Shown here: in pieces, positions 51,427 through 61,274 of the stretch
Numbering within the stretch: the stretch's first letter is position 1
Layout: every line of letters begins with the position of its first letter
Assembly (NCBI GenBank): GCA_903881085.1
Contig: CAIRSA010000194.1
Coordinates: forward strand, 1-64,000
DNA: 64,000 nucleotides
Direction of reading: 5' to 3'
From: an uncultured Acidobacteriia bacterium
GTDB taxonomy: Bacteria > Acidobacteriota > Terriglobia > Bryobacterales > Bryobacteraceae
The notes under the pieces: model-generated
Told to the model about the DNA's origin: nothing
Database searches by the model: none
What the model saw: only the letters and a program-made list of their open reading frames with translations
Program-made: the position numbers and the translations under genes

Positions 51427-53106
51427 ATGCGACTAGCCACCATCCTCCTCCTAACCATCGCCACCGCTCAAGCCCAGCAAGCCGACCTGCTGCTCTACAA
51501 CGGCAACATCATCACCGGCTGGGACGCCAAGCCACTAGCAAAATCGGTAGCCATCCGCGCCGGCCGCTTCGTTGCCGTCGGTCAGGACGTTCCGGCAAAG
51601 CAGCGCATCGACCTCAAAGGCCGCACCGTGCTACCCGGCCTCATCGATTCACACACCCATCCCATCAGCTCCGCCCTGAGCGAAAAAGACCGCCCCATCC
51701 CCATAATGGAATCGATCGCCGACGTGCAGAAATACATCCGTGCGCAAGCCGATACTCTCCCCAAAGAACAACTCATCATCGCCCTAAAGGTGTACTCCAC
51801 GCGGCTCAAAGAGCATCGCTACCCCACACGCTGGGACCTCGATAAAGCCGCACCGGACCGCGCCGCGATGACCGACAACAGCTACGCGTCCGTGCTCAAT
51901 TCATATCTGCTGAAGAAGCTCAACATCACCCGCGATACGCCCCAACCGGCCAACGGAAAAATCATCAAAGACGCCAACGGCGAGCCGACGGGCTTGATCC
52001 TCGGCGCGACGCAAATCCTCGGTCCTCTGCGCGCGTCGGCCAAGCCAACCACTGCGGATATGGCGTGGGCATTGAAGACCATGCAGCAGCACTACAACGC
52101 CGTGGGCATCACCAGCACTATCGACCGCGGCCAGTCCGCCGAAGGCTTCCGCGTCTATCAGCAACTGCACCAGCGCGGCGAACTCACGGTGCGCAGTTAT
52201 GTCACGCAACTGATCTCCGCGCAGGGTACACCGAAGGACGTCCGCCAGGAGATCGAACGTCTGCCCTTTGTTACGGGTTTTGGCGACGACATGCTTCGCG
52301 TTGGTTCACTGAAAGTAGTGCTCGATGGCGGCATCCTCATTGGCACTGCGCTATTGCGCGAACCATATGGCGATCACACGGATATCTACGGCTACAAGGA
52401 CACGGAGTATCGCGGCGTGCAGGCTGTGCCGCGTGAAAACCTGTATGAGATGGCGCGCGTGGCCAACGAACTCGGATGGCAGATGACCGCCCACACAGCA
52501 GGTGGCGGCGCCACCGATCTGCTGATTGACGCGTACGACAACGCCAATCGTGAAAAGTCCATTCGCGATCGCCGCTTTACAGTAACCCACGGCAACTTCC
52601 CCGACGCGCGGGCCATCGCGCGGTCGAAGGAACTGGGCATCGTCTACGATTGCCAGCCCGCGTGGCACCACTTCGATGGGCAATCGATCGCCCCTGCGTT
52701 CGGCGAAGAGCGCATGAAAGATTTTCTGCCGTTGCGCTCGCTGTTCAACGCGGGCATCGTCGTGGCCGGCGGCTCAGATCACATGATCCGTCTCGATTCG
52801 CGCCTCGCGATCAATCCCTACAATCCATTTTTCGGCATGTGGATGGCGATCACCCGGCGCACCTCCGATGGCCGCGTTCTTGGCCCGGAGCAGGCGCTGA
52901 CGCGCGAACAAGCCCTGAAAATGTGGACCTGGAACGCCGCGTATCTTTCGTTTGAAGAGAAATCCAAGGGCTCGATTGAGTCCGGCAAGCTGGCCGATTT
53001 GGTGGTGGTTTCGAAAGACTTTCTGCACTGCGCCGTCGACGAGATTCGCGATATGGAAGCGATCGCAACGATGGTTGGCGGCAAGATTGTATGTGGAAAG
53101 CTCTAG
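51427..53106 (+). CDS. Secreted amidohydrolase, family 3 (YtcJ-like)
   Basis: 559 residues. Signal peptide MRLATILLLTIATAQAQQ, then DLLLYNGNIITGWD as in metal-dependent amidohydrolases. Metal residues are in LIDSHTHP, MTAHTAGGG, FTVTHGNFPD and VAGGSDHMIR. The family hydrolyses C-N bonds of small N-acyl or ring compounds. It follows the receptor gene by 70 bases on the same strand and may share its transcript. The end overlaps a convergent membrane-protein gene by 4 bases. Confidence 0.88.
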   Translation: MRLATILLLTIATAQAQQADLLLYNGNIITGWDAKPLAKSVAIRAGRFVAVGQDVPAKQRIDLKGRTVLPGLIDSHTHPISSALSEKDRPIPIMESIADVQKYIRAQADTLPKEQLIIALKVYSTRLKEHRYPTRWDLDKAAPDRAAMTDNSYASVLNSYLLKKLNITRDTPQPANGKIIKDANGEPTGLILGATQILGPLRASAKPTTADMAWALKTMQQHYNAVGITSTIDRGQSAEGFRVYQQLHQRGELTVRSYVTQLISAQGTPKDVRQEIERLPFVTGFGDDMLRVGSLKVVLDGGILIGTALLREPYGDHTDIYGYKDTEYRGVQAVPRENLYEMARVANELGWQMTAHTAGGGATDLLIDAYDNANREKSIRDRRFTVTHGNFPDARAIARSKELGIVYDCQPAWHHFDGQSIAPAFGEERMKDFLPLRSLFNAGIVVAGGSDHMIRLDSRLAINPYNPFFGMWMAITRRTSDGRVLGPEQALTREQALKMWTWNAAYLSFEEKSKGSIESGKLADLVVVSKDFLHCAVDEIRDMEAIATMVGGKIVCGKL

Positions 53107-53846
53107 ATCTTCTGCTTGCGCAACAACGAAGCACGATAGTAATAGAAGATAACGAAGCTTAATGGCAACACCGGCAGCGGAAGTTTCCAATCATCGATTC
53201 GTTGGTCGACGCTGAGAATGATCGCTACCGTGGATCCCAGTAAGTGGTACCCGAACGTGTTCATTAACCATTTGTCCCATGTCTTGAAGAATGGCTCCTT
53301 GTCTTTTAAGTAGGACAGGCCGCACAACTGGAATGTGTATGCAAGGTAGATGAGCCCCGACGAAATGGTGAGCGCCAATGGCAGCAGCACTCGAAGATTC
53401 GGGTTCAGCATTAGGTAGGCTGGGTAATAAGCTGCTGTAAGTGCGACAACCATGGCGCTGGCGTTGAAGAGGACGCGCAATAAATCGCGTCTACTCCCGG
53501 TCATGACACCGGATTCCACGGCCACCGATACAAAGCCTATAACCGCCAATTCGCTGAAGCTGCACACTGCCATGGCCAGCAAAAAGTATATGCTTGCCAG
53601 CGAGTAGGACCCTTTGCGGTCGGGTGTCCAGATTCGCATCAGCCCGGCCGCCGATGCCGACGCGAGGTAGGCGAGAAAGCGGTATAGGTTATTCGACTCC
53701 CATGCGACTCCCGCGTATGCCAACAGCGCGGCGCCAGCCATCATTACGCCTATCGCATAGGCGCTTGACGTTGAGATTAACAAGCTTCCCTTTTGGGACT
53801 TCTGGACTGACACAGCTGTAGTTTGCTCGAGCATTTCCATTTCCAT
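53103..53846 (-). CDS. Orphan polytopic membrane protein resembling a signalling N-domain
   Basis: 247 residues with seven likely membrane segments and an N-terminal cytosolic stretch of about 28 residues. The last part, PVLPLSFVIFYYYRASLLRKQ, lines up with LLPLVYLIYRSYRLYLGRLE, the end of the membrane domain of the HD-GYP protein at 36154-38625, and WDKWLMNTFGYHLLGSTVAIIL lines up with WQDTYFWSFPYYLIGASISGLF there. No output domain follows. It may be a free-standing sensor or a partner; function unknown. The next 122 bases, to the DUF gene, hold no gene. Confidence 0.65.
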   Translation of the reverse strand: MEMEMLEQTTAVSVQKSQKGSLLISTSSAYAIGVMMAGAALLAYAGVAWESNNLYRFLAYLASASAAGLMRIWTPDRKGSYSLASIYFLLAMAVCSFSELAVIGFVSVAVESGVMTGSRRDLLRVLFNASAMVVALTAAYYPAYLMLNPNLRVLLPLALTISSGLIYLAYTFQLCGLSYLKDKEPFFKTWDKWLMNTFGYHLLGSTVAIILSVDQRIDDWKLPLPVLPLSFVIFYYYRASLLRKQKI

Positions 53847-53968
53847 AGTAGTGAAGGGAGACGGAAAGTCGTATCAGGAAAGGAGATAGTTAACTTGTAA
53901 ATACTTCAGATAGCGGCAAAATGTCCCAACTCGGGCGAACTGTCCCTATGTGAGTGACAAAAATTGCC

Positions 53969-55789
53969 TTACCAGATGTGGTCCTTGGCGGTTTCGCGCC
54001 GTAAGTGGCTATCCAGCACATGCACAACGCGCAGTTTCTTAAGTTTTGCAGGAGAAAGCGAACCGATCGGTATATATAAAATGGAGCGTCCCAGGCGGGC
54101 CGCCATGCCGCGGAAAATCGATCTTGGCGGCTTGGCGGCAACATACACCACATGCCGCTCAACGGAATAGTCGAGGCCTGCCATCAGCAGCACTTCCGAT
54201 TTCGATTCGGCGCCATAGTAGTCATCGTCCTGCCAAACATCGAACATGCGCCGTGGCGGCAGCGTCATCAAAAAGCCGCCGTACTCGGCGCGCCCGATGC
54301 CAGGGCCGATCATGTGTTCAAAGGGCAAGGTTGAGTAGAACGCCATGTCGGACTCGTTCTGATTTTCCCCCAGCCACGTGGTGGTGTATGGATAATCATT
54401 CCCGCGGTCCTCGTCGAATATGACCACCACCGAACCTACTTCGCCGGCGATCTTGCTGAACTCGCGGACGTAGATTTTGCCTTCGTGCCAGTTGCGGATG
54501 GTCTCGCGGAGATCGATGCCGTCGAGTAACGACGTGGTGAACTCCTGTGTGCGTGTGCGATCGGCGGAGAGTATGCTCTTGGCGCGCTGCTTCAGGAAGC
54601 GCCCGTAGTCTTCGATCAGCAGGTCTTCCGGCGGGTACGAGCAGATGGAATTGCCGTTCAGTTCCTGTGCCCATTCGCCGGGCTTCTTTTCCCGTTTGCG
54701 GTCCTTCAAGCCGCGCGGTTTCATCAATTGCTTGGGGCGGGGAAGCCGGCGGCGCAGGCGGATGCGGCGCGTGTCGTCCCACATCTCTTCGCCTGAGATG
54801 CTGACTGTTGGCCAGTCGCTTTCCGGTTTTTGGACCGGGTATTTGTTGGCCAGATCCCAAACTTCCCAGGCGTAGTTATCATCGACGATGGACCGCGCGG
54901 CCACGGTCAGGTCGAACAAACCAGGGACCAGTTCGTGGTTCATTGCGGCGAGGTTTCGCAGATAGCGCGCCAGGTTGCGGCGGTGCCACTGCTCGATCTT
55001 GTCGCCGGTGGACTCGATATATTGCTTCTCCGCATCCCGCATCAGTTCCGCATTGGAGACGCGCCGGTCGATCAGCCGGTCTTCGGACATGGTTGTACGA
55101 AAGGCTTCGTAGCGCAGCTGCAGGTATGGATACTCGGCGAGGATTTCGGCCAGGCAATCCGGATGCGGATTCACTCTCTCCACTGCGGCGCGCGACTTGC
55201 GTGGCGGCGGTTCATCCTGCGGTTCCTGCATCGCGTCGAGCAATGGATCCAGCAGGTTCAGCGAGACAACCACGAAGCCCGCTGCCATTGGGTCGACGCC
55301 TTGCAGCTTCCATGCCATGGCCGCCGCATGCTTCTGCGTCTCGTCATTGCGGGGTTGCGGATAGACGCGATAGGCTTCGATGAACTTTTCCAGGCCGGTG
55401 TAGCGAAGGGCGTAGGAATCGGGATAGGTGTCGGGAAGATGAGGCCGCGCGCCGGTGGCCGGTTCCAGCAGCACGATCTCAGCGCCGATTTCGATGGCCG
55501 TGCGCATCGCCTCGATGAACGGGTCGCACGGCTCAACAGGTATGTACACGGCTCGGTCGTCTTCGTCTTTTTCGGGATATACCAGCGCGGAGATCTGAGG
55601 CAGGCGTGCCAGGGCCGCGACGTAGTCGTCCAGCAGTTCGGACGGCAGTTCGAGGGCGACGAATGCAGGCCGCTCGGTGAGCAGAGTGCGGCGCAGTTCC
55701 ACAGTAAACTCCAGGCGGCCGGGGATTACCGGGAAGTAGCGCAAATTGGCGCGGCGAAGGCTGCCGGCTTGTTCAGGGGCGCCGGGCAT
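53969..55789 (-). CDS. Large uncharacterised protein coupled to a MoxR ATPase
   Basis: 606 residues, no signal peptide or membrane segment. The N-terminal 180 residues ([27 protein letters not shown], then [23 protein letters not shown]) resemble the TraB/ChaN-like fold used by DUF5682-type partners of MoxR-VWA clusters. The rest is charged, with a basic linker ([26 protein letters not shown]) and a C-terminal domain with [20 protein letters not shown]. It starts inside the ATPase gene (17-base overlap), so the two act together. Family assignment is tentative. Confidence 0.6.
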   Translation of the reverse strand: MPGAPEQAGSLRRANLRYFPVIPGRLEFTVELRRTLLTERPAFVALELPSELLDDYVAALARLPQISALVYPEKDEDDRAVYIPVEPCDPFIEAMRTAIEIGAEIVLLEPATGARPHLPDTYPDSYALRYTGLEKFIEAYRVYPQPRNDETQKHAAAMAWKLQGVDPMAAGFVVVSLNLLDPLLDAMQEPQDEPPPRKSRAAVERVNPHPDCLAEILAEYPYLQLRYEAFRTTMSEDRLIDRRVSNAELMRDAEKQYIESTGDKIEQWHRRNLARYLRNLAAMNHELVPGLFDLTVAARSIVDDNYAWEVWDLANKYPVQKPESDWPTVSISGEEMWDDTRRIRLRRRLPRPKQLMKPRGLKDRKREKKPGEWAQELNGNSICSYPPEDLLIEDYGRFLKQRAKSILSADRTRTQEFTTSLLDGIDLRETIRNWHEGKIYVREFSKIAGEVGSVVVIFDEDRGNDYPYTTTWLGENQNESDMAFYSTLPFEHMIGPGIGRAEYGGFLMTLPPRRMFDVWQDDDYYGAESKSEVLLMAGLDYSVERHVVYVAAKPPRSIFRGMAARLGRSILYIPIGSLSPAKLKKLRVVHVLDSHLRRETAKDHIW

Positions 55790-56600
55790 AGCGCATCGCC
55801 TCCTGGCCCAGCGTTTGCAAAATCGCCACCTGTAGCGATTGGTCTGTATCGCGGCGGTCTCGCGCCATGTGGCGAAGCTTCAGTGCGAAGCGGGCGATGT
55901 TGAGACCGTCGCGCACGGTGTAGCGTTCGTCGTTAGCGTGCGCCTGCTGCAGGAATTCGGTGACGTATTCCAGAATGTCGTCGCCAGCGAATGGCAGGTT
56001 CTCTTTCAGAATCGCCAGTTCTTCTTCGTAGGCTGGGAAGTCAATGAGAATCTGCGGTTGCAGGCGGGAGTGGATGTATTCGGGCAGATCGAAGGTGGAG
56101 GCGTCGTCGTTCATTGTGGCCACCAGACGGAACAAGGGATGGGCTTTGATCTTGATGCCGGCGACGATGGATTCCACGTAACGGCGGCTATCGAGCAGGG
56201 GGGCGAGCGATGCCCAGCTCTTTTCACCCATACGGTTGCCTTCGTCCAGGATGCAGATGCCGCCGCGCAGCATGGCCGACACAAGTGCCGATGCGACGTA
56301 GCGCAGCTTGCCTGCGCCCTCTACTACCGGCGTTACCAGAAGGTCTTCCGGGCGCGTATCGACAGTGGCCTGCATGATGTAGATCTCGCGTCCCAGGCGG
56401 CGCGCGGCGGCATAGGCAAGAGTGGTTTTGCCTACGCCGGGCTTGCCGATCAGGCGCGGATTCATGGGCAGGTCGCCTTCGTGAATCACCAGCCACGCGG
56501 CCAGTAATTGGCGCATCACTTCTTCCTGGCCCACCCAATCTCCGCTCAACTCGTCCGGGTGGGACAAGTGCAACTGTACGCCTTCAATGTCAACGGTCAT
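55773..56600 (-). CDS. MoxR-type AAA+ ATPase
   Basis: 275 residues. Walker [10 protein letters not shown] (52-60), Walker [13 protein letters not shown] (113-124), sensor 1 LVATMNDD (159-166), and arginine-rich end. MoxR proteins are chaperone-like ATPases that activate partner proteins, often with VWA-domain subunits; here the coupled partner is the 606-residue unknown and no VWA gene is adjacent. The ATPase starts 19 bases after the end of the receptor gene stop codon region, on the same strand as that receptor. Confidence 0.85.
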   Translation of the reverse strand: MTVDIEGVQLHLSHPDELSGDWVGQEEVMRQLLAAWLVIHEGDLPMNPRLIGKPGVGKTTLAYAAARRLGREIYIMQATVDTRPEDLLVTPVVEGAGKLRYVASALVSAMLRGGICILDEGNRMGEKSWASLAPLLDSRRYVESIVAGIKIKAHPLFRLVATMNDDASTFDLPEYIHSRLQPQILIDFPAYEEELAILKENLPFAGDDILEYVTEFLQQAHANDERYTVRDGLNIARFALKLRHMARDRRDTDQSLQVAILQTLGQEAMRYARRP

Positions 56601-56619
56601 ATATGTATTCTAACTGCTG

Positions 56620-59600
56620 TTAGAAGTTCAGCTTCAGTCCAAGCGATATGGTGCGGCCGGGATTGTTGTTGTTCATGTTGAAGACGCCGAAGTTGGTGTT
56701 GTACTTCTGGGCGACGTAATACTCGCGAGTGCCTACCGCGAAGTTCGGAGTAGTAGGTCCGAACATGTAGGGGATCTGGCCGGCGAGCGAAAGTCCTGTT
56801 CGGCTGATGGTCGGTGCGCCGGTGAACACCGCCATGCTGGAGTTGGGGTTGGTGGTGAACCAAGTGTGATTCAATGCGTTGAAGGCTTCAAAGCGGAGCT
56901 GGGCGTTGCGGCGGCGGTTTTCAAACGGGTAGAAGTTCTTGACCAGCGACGCATTCAGGCCGGGCTGCCACGGTGTGCGCATCCAGTCGAGCGTGCGCGG
57001 TGAATTGCCGAGCTTGCCATAGGCCGGACGGGCGAAGGCGAGCGGGTTGAAGTACGGGATATTGCTGGCGCCTTCCTTGGTCCACAGCGGATTGATGGCC
57101 GGTACGCCGGGAACCAGATCAGGCCGCACTACGACGACGCCTGCGACGGACGGAATGCCATTGGCATCGCCAAGTGTCGGCGGGAAGGGCCTCCCGCTGT
57201 ACAGGCTGCCGACGGCGTTGAAGCTCCAGCCTCCTACGAGATGATTCACCCAGCCGCCTTGATTGAGGTACGTCTTGCCTTTGCCGAAGGGAAGTTCGGA
57301 GTTCATGGTGACATTGAAGCGGTGGCGCGAATCGAACATGGAGACGGATCGGTTCATCTTTAGATTGCCCGGGTCCTGCACCTTGGTGAAGCCCCAGTTG
57401 AACTGGTTTTGCTGATCGTTAGTGGAATCGGAGCCGGTGTCTATCGACTTGGAATAGGTGTAGTTGAAACGTGCGCCGATGCCGCTTGCGAAGCGACGCT
57501 CCAGTGAGCCGGTGCCGGCGTGATAGATGCTGCTATCGTTGGTGACGCCCAACACCTGCACGTCGCCCACGGTCGGCCACGGGCGCATCAGGTCCTGCAA
57601 TGTGACGTTGCGCAGAATGCCACGCGCGTCGACACGGCCGTAAGGGTCGGGAACGGATTGCGTGGGGTCAATGCCTTGATCGAGCGCTTGCGCGAACTTG
57701 TTCGGGTCAGGCGCATTGATGTTGAACTTGGGGGAGGGAAGATGCGTGCCTTTCTGGCCCATATAGCCGATGGTTCCAACCATGCCCCACTTCATTTGGC
57801 CTTGCATGGTGAGGTTCCAGGTTTGAATGTAAGGGGCGTTGTTGCGCTTCACGAAGGTGAAGTTGGTGATGCCGGAGACGCGCGGATCGGCGGGGACGCA
57901 GCCGACGCAGATCTTGCCGTCAGTCGGAAGCTGGCTCACCGTGGGGTCGCCGATAACCAACGGAATGTTGCGTCCGATGGAGACTACCTGGTTCGGATTC
58001 TTGGTTTGCGAGATGGGCGCGGCGCCCGTGCCTGTCCACTGAGTGTAGTTCCATGCGGTGGTGGTTCCCAGGCCAAAGGCCGGGTACGGAGTTGCGCCGT
58101 TGGCGGCGTTGGAGTTGGTGTGGCTGATGCCATAGCCGCCGCGGATGACGAATGAGTTCTTATGGGTCCACGGCGTATCGGGCGTCCAGGCAAAGCCGAT
58201 GCGTGGCTCGAAGTTCTTCTCGTGTGGCGGTTCCAGATACTTTGAGCCGGTGCCAGTTCCGGTGAACACGTAATTGAACGCCGAGACGGTGCCGTTGAAG
58301 GCGCCGGTGGCGGTGGTGGTGTTGACTTGAAATGGATGATCGATGTCGAGGCTGGCCTGGCGGTTATACTTTTCCGAGCGCGGGCTGACATACTGCCAGC
58401 GGATCCCTATGTTGAGGGTCAGATTGGATGATACTTTGTAGTCATCCTGAAAGTAAGTGGCGGCCGTTTTGTAGCGGTAGTAATAGGGGATGCTTGCTCC
58501 TGCCAATGTAATTGCATTGGGGGTGCCGAGCAGGAAGCTGGCAAACGGATAGCCGCCTGAGCCGGTGGCTATGTTGGCGTTCCCTGACGAAGTAGGATTC
58601 ACGTTGGTGAAATCATAGGTTCCGCAGCAGGAAAACAGCAGTCCCGAAGAGAGCGTGTTCTGCTGCATCATGCGCATGTCCATGCCGATTTGAATGTTGT
58701 GACGTCCGGCGACGATAGTGAGATCGTCCGAGGCCTGATACTGGTTTTCAAAGTTGTTCTGCATGTCCTGCAGCGGTCCGAGGCTGATCATGCTGGTAAG
58801 CACTTTGGGGAAGCCCCAACCGGTGGAGTTGGGCAGGCCGAAGGTGTCTTTGGTGTAGTTAACAGTAGAGAGGTCGCCCGGATTGCGGCGCGTGTAGTTG
58901 GAGTGGGTCACGCTGAGCCGCGATTCATTGACGATGCGCGATGACAGGGTCTGCGTGTCGCTTAGATATGCCTGGCGTGTAATGGCCTGGTCAGAGGGCG
59001 GCGCCTGGGCGAGGAAGTAATCGCGAATCAGGTTGTAGCGGTCTGACATGTTGGGAATGTCCGTGAAGCGGCCGCTCATTTGGTTGCGGTCGGTCAGCTT
59101 GTGGTCGAGCTTGATGTTCCAGCGGTCGTCTGTGGATGCTACACCTTGAACCCCAATGAAATTGCGGCCCTGGCTGTCATATGGCATGTTGGGCAGCGGC
59201 ACGTAAGAGAGGAACTTCTGTGCCGTTGGGTCGAGCATGTTTTTGGGGATGACGTGCCCCACCTGATCGCCCGGGCAGCCTGCGCAGTAGAGGGGATACA
59301 CGGTAGTGTTCGTGGCGCGGTTCAGCCATTTCAAGCCGCTGCAGGACGGATCGGTGCACTCGACCTGCTGGTAGAGCAGGGGATTGGAAGAGCCTGGGGC
59401 GACCCAGGAATTGCGGAAATCGCCGCCGCGCTCGGCGACGGTGGGGACGTGCTGCCATTGAGCGTTTTCGTCGCGGCGGCGCTTCGGTTCATAGCTGGCA
59501 AAGAAGAAGGTGCGCTGCTTGCTCTTGTAGATTTTGGGGATAATGACTGGTCCGCCGATGGTGACGCCGAACTCATTACGGCGCATGCCCGATGAGGTGG

Positions 59601-60414
59601 GTTGATAGAAAGTGCGGGCGGTGAGGGCTGGATTGCGCGTGAACCAGAACACGCTGCCGTGCACTTCCTGCTCACCGCTTTTGCTGACGGTGCTGATAAC
59701 GCCGCCGCCAGTTACTCCGTATTTGGCGGAGAAGGTAGAGGAGATAACCTTGAACTCGGCGATGTTATCCGGGGAAAAGGTGACGGTGGCGCGGGAGTAG
59801 GCGATGCTGGTGGCGTTCATGCCGTCGGCCATGATGCCGACCATGCCGGGGCGGCCGCCATTGATACTGAGTCCAGAGCCGGGGGACGGAACGTTGTAGC
59901 CGATGCCCGCTTCGTCGGAGCCCATTTCGCCTTGCACGCCGGCGACGGTCATGGCCAGTTCCAGGGTGTTGCGGCCGTTCAGCGGCAGGTCGGTGAGTTC
60001 TTTGCCGGAGACGGTGTCGCCGGTCATGGAGGATTCGGTCTCAAGCGCCGGAGGGCGGGCGCTGACCTGGATGGATTCCTTGGAGTCCTGCGGCGAGAGC
60101 ATGACGTCGACGCGCACGGTGGCCGTGGTGTCGACCTTGGCTGATGCGGATGTGGCAGGCTTGAAGCCGGTCATTTCGACGATGACCGTGTAGTTGGCCG
60201 GGGGGAGCGCCGGCATGAGGAAATGACCGTCGGATGTGGTGGTGGTGGGCCGCTTCACGCCGGTTTCGACGCTGGTGACGACGACCTTCGCGCCGGGTAT
60301 GACTGCGCCCGATCCGTCGGTGACTGTTCCGATGATGGAGCCTGTGCTTTGCCCGAAGCTCGCAGCGGCGGCGAGGAGGCATAAAATGACGAGTTTATAT
60401 AAAGAGGTATACAT
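56620..60414 (-). CDS. Oar-like TonB-dependent receptor with carboxypeptidase-regulatory domain (second)
   Basis: 1264 residues. Signal peptide MYTSLYKLVILCLLAAAASFGQ, regulatory domain TGSIIGTVTDGSGAVIPGAKVVVTS, plug with LPLNGRNTLELAMTVAGVQG and GLSINGGRPGM, and a very long barrel ending in RTISLGLKLNF. It is 180 residues longer than the receptor at 48105, with different loops, so the two are distant relatives. It lies upstream (same strand) of the MoxR pair with 19 bases to the ATPase start, so co-transcription is possible. Confidence 0.92.
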   Translation of the reverse strand: MYTSLYKLVILCLLAAAASFGQSTGSIIGTVTDGSGAVIPGAKVVVTSVETGVKRPTTTTSDGHFLMPALPPANYTVIVEMTGFKPATSASAKVDTTATVRVDVMLSPQDSKESIQVSARPPALETESSMTGDTVSGKELTDLPLNGRNTLELAMTVAGVQGEMGSDEAGIGYNVPSPGSGLSINGGRPGMVGIMADGMNATSIAYSRATVTFSPDNIAEFKVISSTFSAKYGVTGGGVISTVSKSGEQEVHGSVFWFTRNPALTARTFYQPTSSGMRRNEFGVTIGGPVIIPKIYKSKQRTFFFASYEPKRRRDENAQWQHVPTVAERGGDFRNSWVAPGSSNPLLYQQVECTDPSCSGLKWLNRATNTTVYPLYCAGCPGDQVGHVIPKNMLDPTAQKFLSYVPLPNMPYDSQGRNFIGVQGVASTDDRWNIKLDHKLTDRNQMSGRFTDIPNMSDRYNLIRDYFLAQAPPSDQAITRQAYLSDTQTLSSRIVNESRLSVTHSNYTRRNPGDLSTVNYTKDTFGLPNSTGWGFPKVLTSMISLGPLQDMQNNFENQYQASDDLTIVAGRHNIQIGMDMRMMQQNTLSSGLLFSCCGTYDFTNVNPTSSGNANIATGSGGYPFASFLLGTPNAITLAGASIPYYYRYKTAATYFQDDYKVSSNLTLNIGIRWQYVSPRSEKYNRQASLDIDHPFQVNTTTATGAFNGTVSAFNYVFTGTGTGSKYLEPPHEKNFEPRIGFAWTPDTPWTHKNSFVIRGGYGISHTNSNAANGATPYPAFGLGTTTAWNYTQWTGTGAAPISQTKNPNQVVSIGRNIPLVIGDPTVSQLPTDGKICVGCVPADPRVSGITNFTFVKRNNAPYIQTWNLTMQGQMKWGMVGTIGYMGQKGTHLPSPKFNINAPDPNKFAQALDQGIDPTQSVPDPYGRVDARGILRNVTLQDLMRPWPTVGDVQVLGVTNDSSIYHAGTGSLERRFASGIGARFNYTYSKSIDTGSDSTNDQQNQFNWGFTKVQDPGNLKMNRSVSMFDSRHRFNVTMNSELPFGKGKTYLNQGGWVNHLVGGWSFNAVGSLYSGRPFPPTLGDANGIPSVAGVVVVRPDLVPGVPAINPLWTKEGASNIPYFNPLAFARPAYGKLGNSPRTLDWMRTPWQPGLNASLVKNFYPFENRRRNAQLRFEAFNALNHTWFTTNPNSSMAVFTGAPTISRTGLSLAGQIPYMFGPTTPNFAVGTREYYVAQKYNTNFGVFNMNNNNPGRTISLGLKLNF

Positions 60415-60454
60415 AGAGAGGCAATCCGTTGATTGGATTGTATCAGAAAGCGTA

Positions 60455-60916
60455 TTACTGCTCGTTGACTTCGGGGTTTTCTGCGGCGAGGCCTTCGGCG
60501 ATAGCTACTTCGACGAGTAGTTTGTCGGCGACTACGAATACTTCGGTCAATCCTCGGCGGTGCAGGTCGAGGGCCACGGCTAGCTGGAGTGCGTCGAGGG
60601 TGCGAAGCCGCCGAGTATAGCCGTACTTTGCGACGAGGGATCTGGCGCAATCCATGTGGCTTTGATTCAGTTCATTTACAGATAACCGATTGATGGCAAG
60701 ATCATCAAAGACCCTGTTCATATTCCAATCGGCCCATTGCTGATTGATAATCCCCGTCCGAACTTTCATCGCAAACGCGGATTGCACTTCGACAATCGCG
60801 AGATTTGAAATCCTGATGATGGCGCCCTTTTCATTGAATATCTCGATTGCGCGGCGAGAACCGAGTTCATGATGGTAGACCTTCGTTAGGGCGCTGGTGT
60901 CGAATGAGTAGTTCAC
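60455..60916 (-). CDS. PIN-domain toxin (VapC-like)
   Basis: 153 residues. PIN acidic residues: Asp6 (SFDTSALTK), Glu43 (IVEVQS), Asp108 (RTLDALQLA) and a late Asp in FVVADKLLV. It follows the DUF104 gene directly, the standard antitoxin-toxin order. A 40-base gap separates it from the receptor start downstream. Confidence 0.85.
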   Translation of the reverse strand: MNYSFDTSALTKVYHHELGSRRAIEIFNEKGAIIRISNLAIVEVQSAFAMKVRTGIINQQWADWNMNRVFDDLAINRLSVNELNQSHMDCARSLVAKYGYTRRLRTLDALQLAVALDLHRRGLTEVFVVADKLLVEVAIAEGLAAENPEVNEQ

Positions 60917-61189
60917 TCAGTATTCGCCGCGCTCCGCCAGGATCAACTCCGACATGGATTCCTTAATTACTGAGAGACTCTCACGAACCTCCTCATGTGT
61001 GGGAATCCGGTCCGCTTCAGCAACGCGTTTTCGCGCGTATGCAAGCATTGTGTGATCGATCGAATCATCTTCTTCCGCCGCGGTCCCGGTTGACACCACC
61101 AAGCGGACCTGCTCCGCGTCTTTCAAATCCAACGGCTGCAAGGGGCGCAGGACGCCGTTTTCGTAAACTGCTTCTACGCGTTGTACCAT
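60917..61189 (-). CDS. DUF104-family antitoxin
   Basis: 90 residues with a good ribosome site (GGAGG, 4 bases before the ATG). The start MVQRVEAVYENGVLRPLQPLDLKDAEQVRLVV is the DUF104/AF2212-type domain; the C-terminal part (IPTHEEVRESLSVIKESMSELI) probably contacts the toxin. It ends immediately before the PIN gene. Confidence 0.85.
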   Translation of the reverse strand: MVQRVEAVYENGVLRPLQPLDLKDAEQVRLVVSTGTAAEEDDSIDHTMLAYARKRVAEADRIPTHEEVRESLSVIKESMSELILAERGEY

Positions 61190-61213
61190 AGCACCTCCAT
61201 TCTAGCGGACTCC

Positions 61214-61246
61214 AAATAAAAACGCCGGACCTTTCGGTCCGGCGTC
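61214..61246 (-). terminator. Rho-independent terminator of the radical SAM gene
   Basis: On the minus strand a 10-bp stem (ACGCCGGACC / GGTCCGGCGT) with a GAAA loop is followed by TTTT. It begins 29 bases after the stop codon of the radical SAM gene. Confidence 0.9.
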
Positions 61247-61274
61247 TTGTTTAACGGAAAGGAGCGGTTATCGA

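Noticed and set aside
48037..53955. Shared 14-mer GTCCCTATGTGAGT at about 48038 and 53942
   Set aside because: First taken as an insertion-sequence scar, but a 14-base match is expected by chance several times in a 64-kb window.
54830..55903. 357-residue plus-strand frame antisense to the MoxR partner
   Set aside because: Shadow of a GC-rich gene; the minus-strand frame is continuous and coupled to the ATPase.
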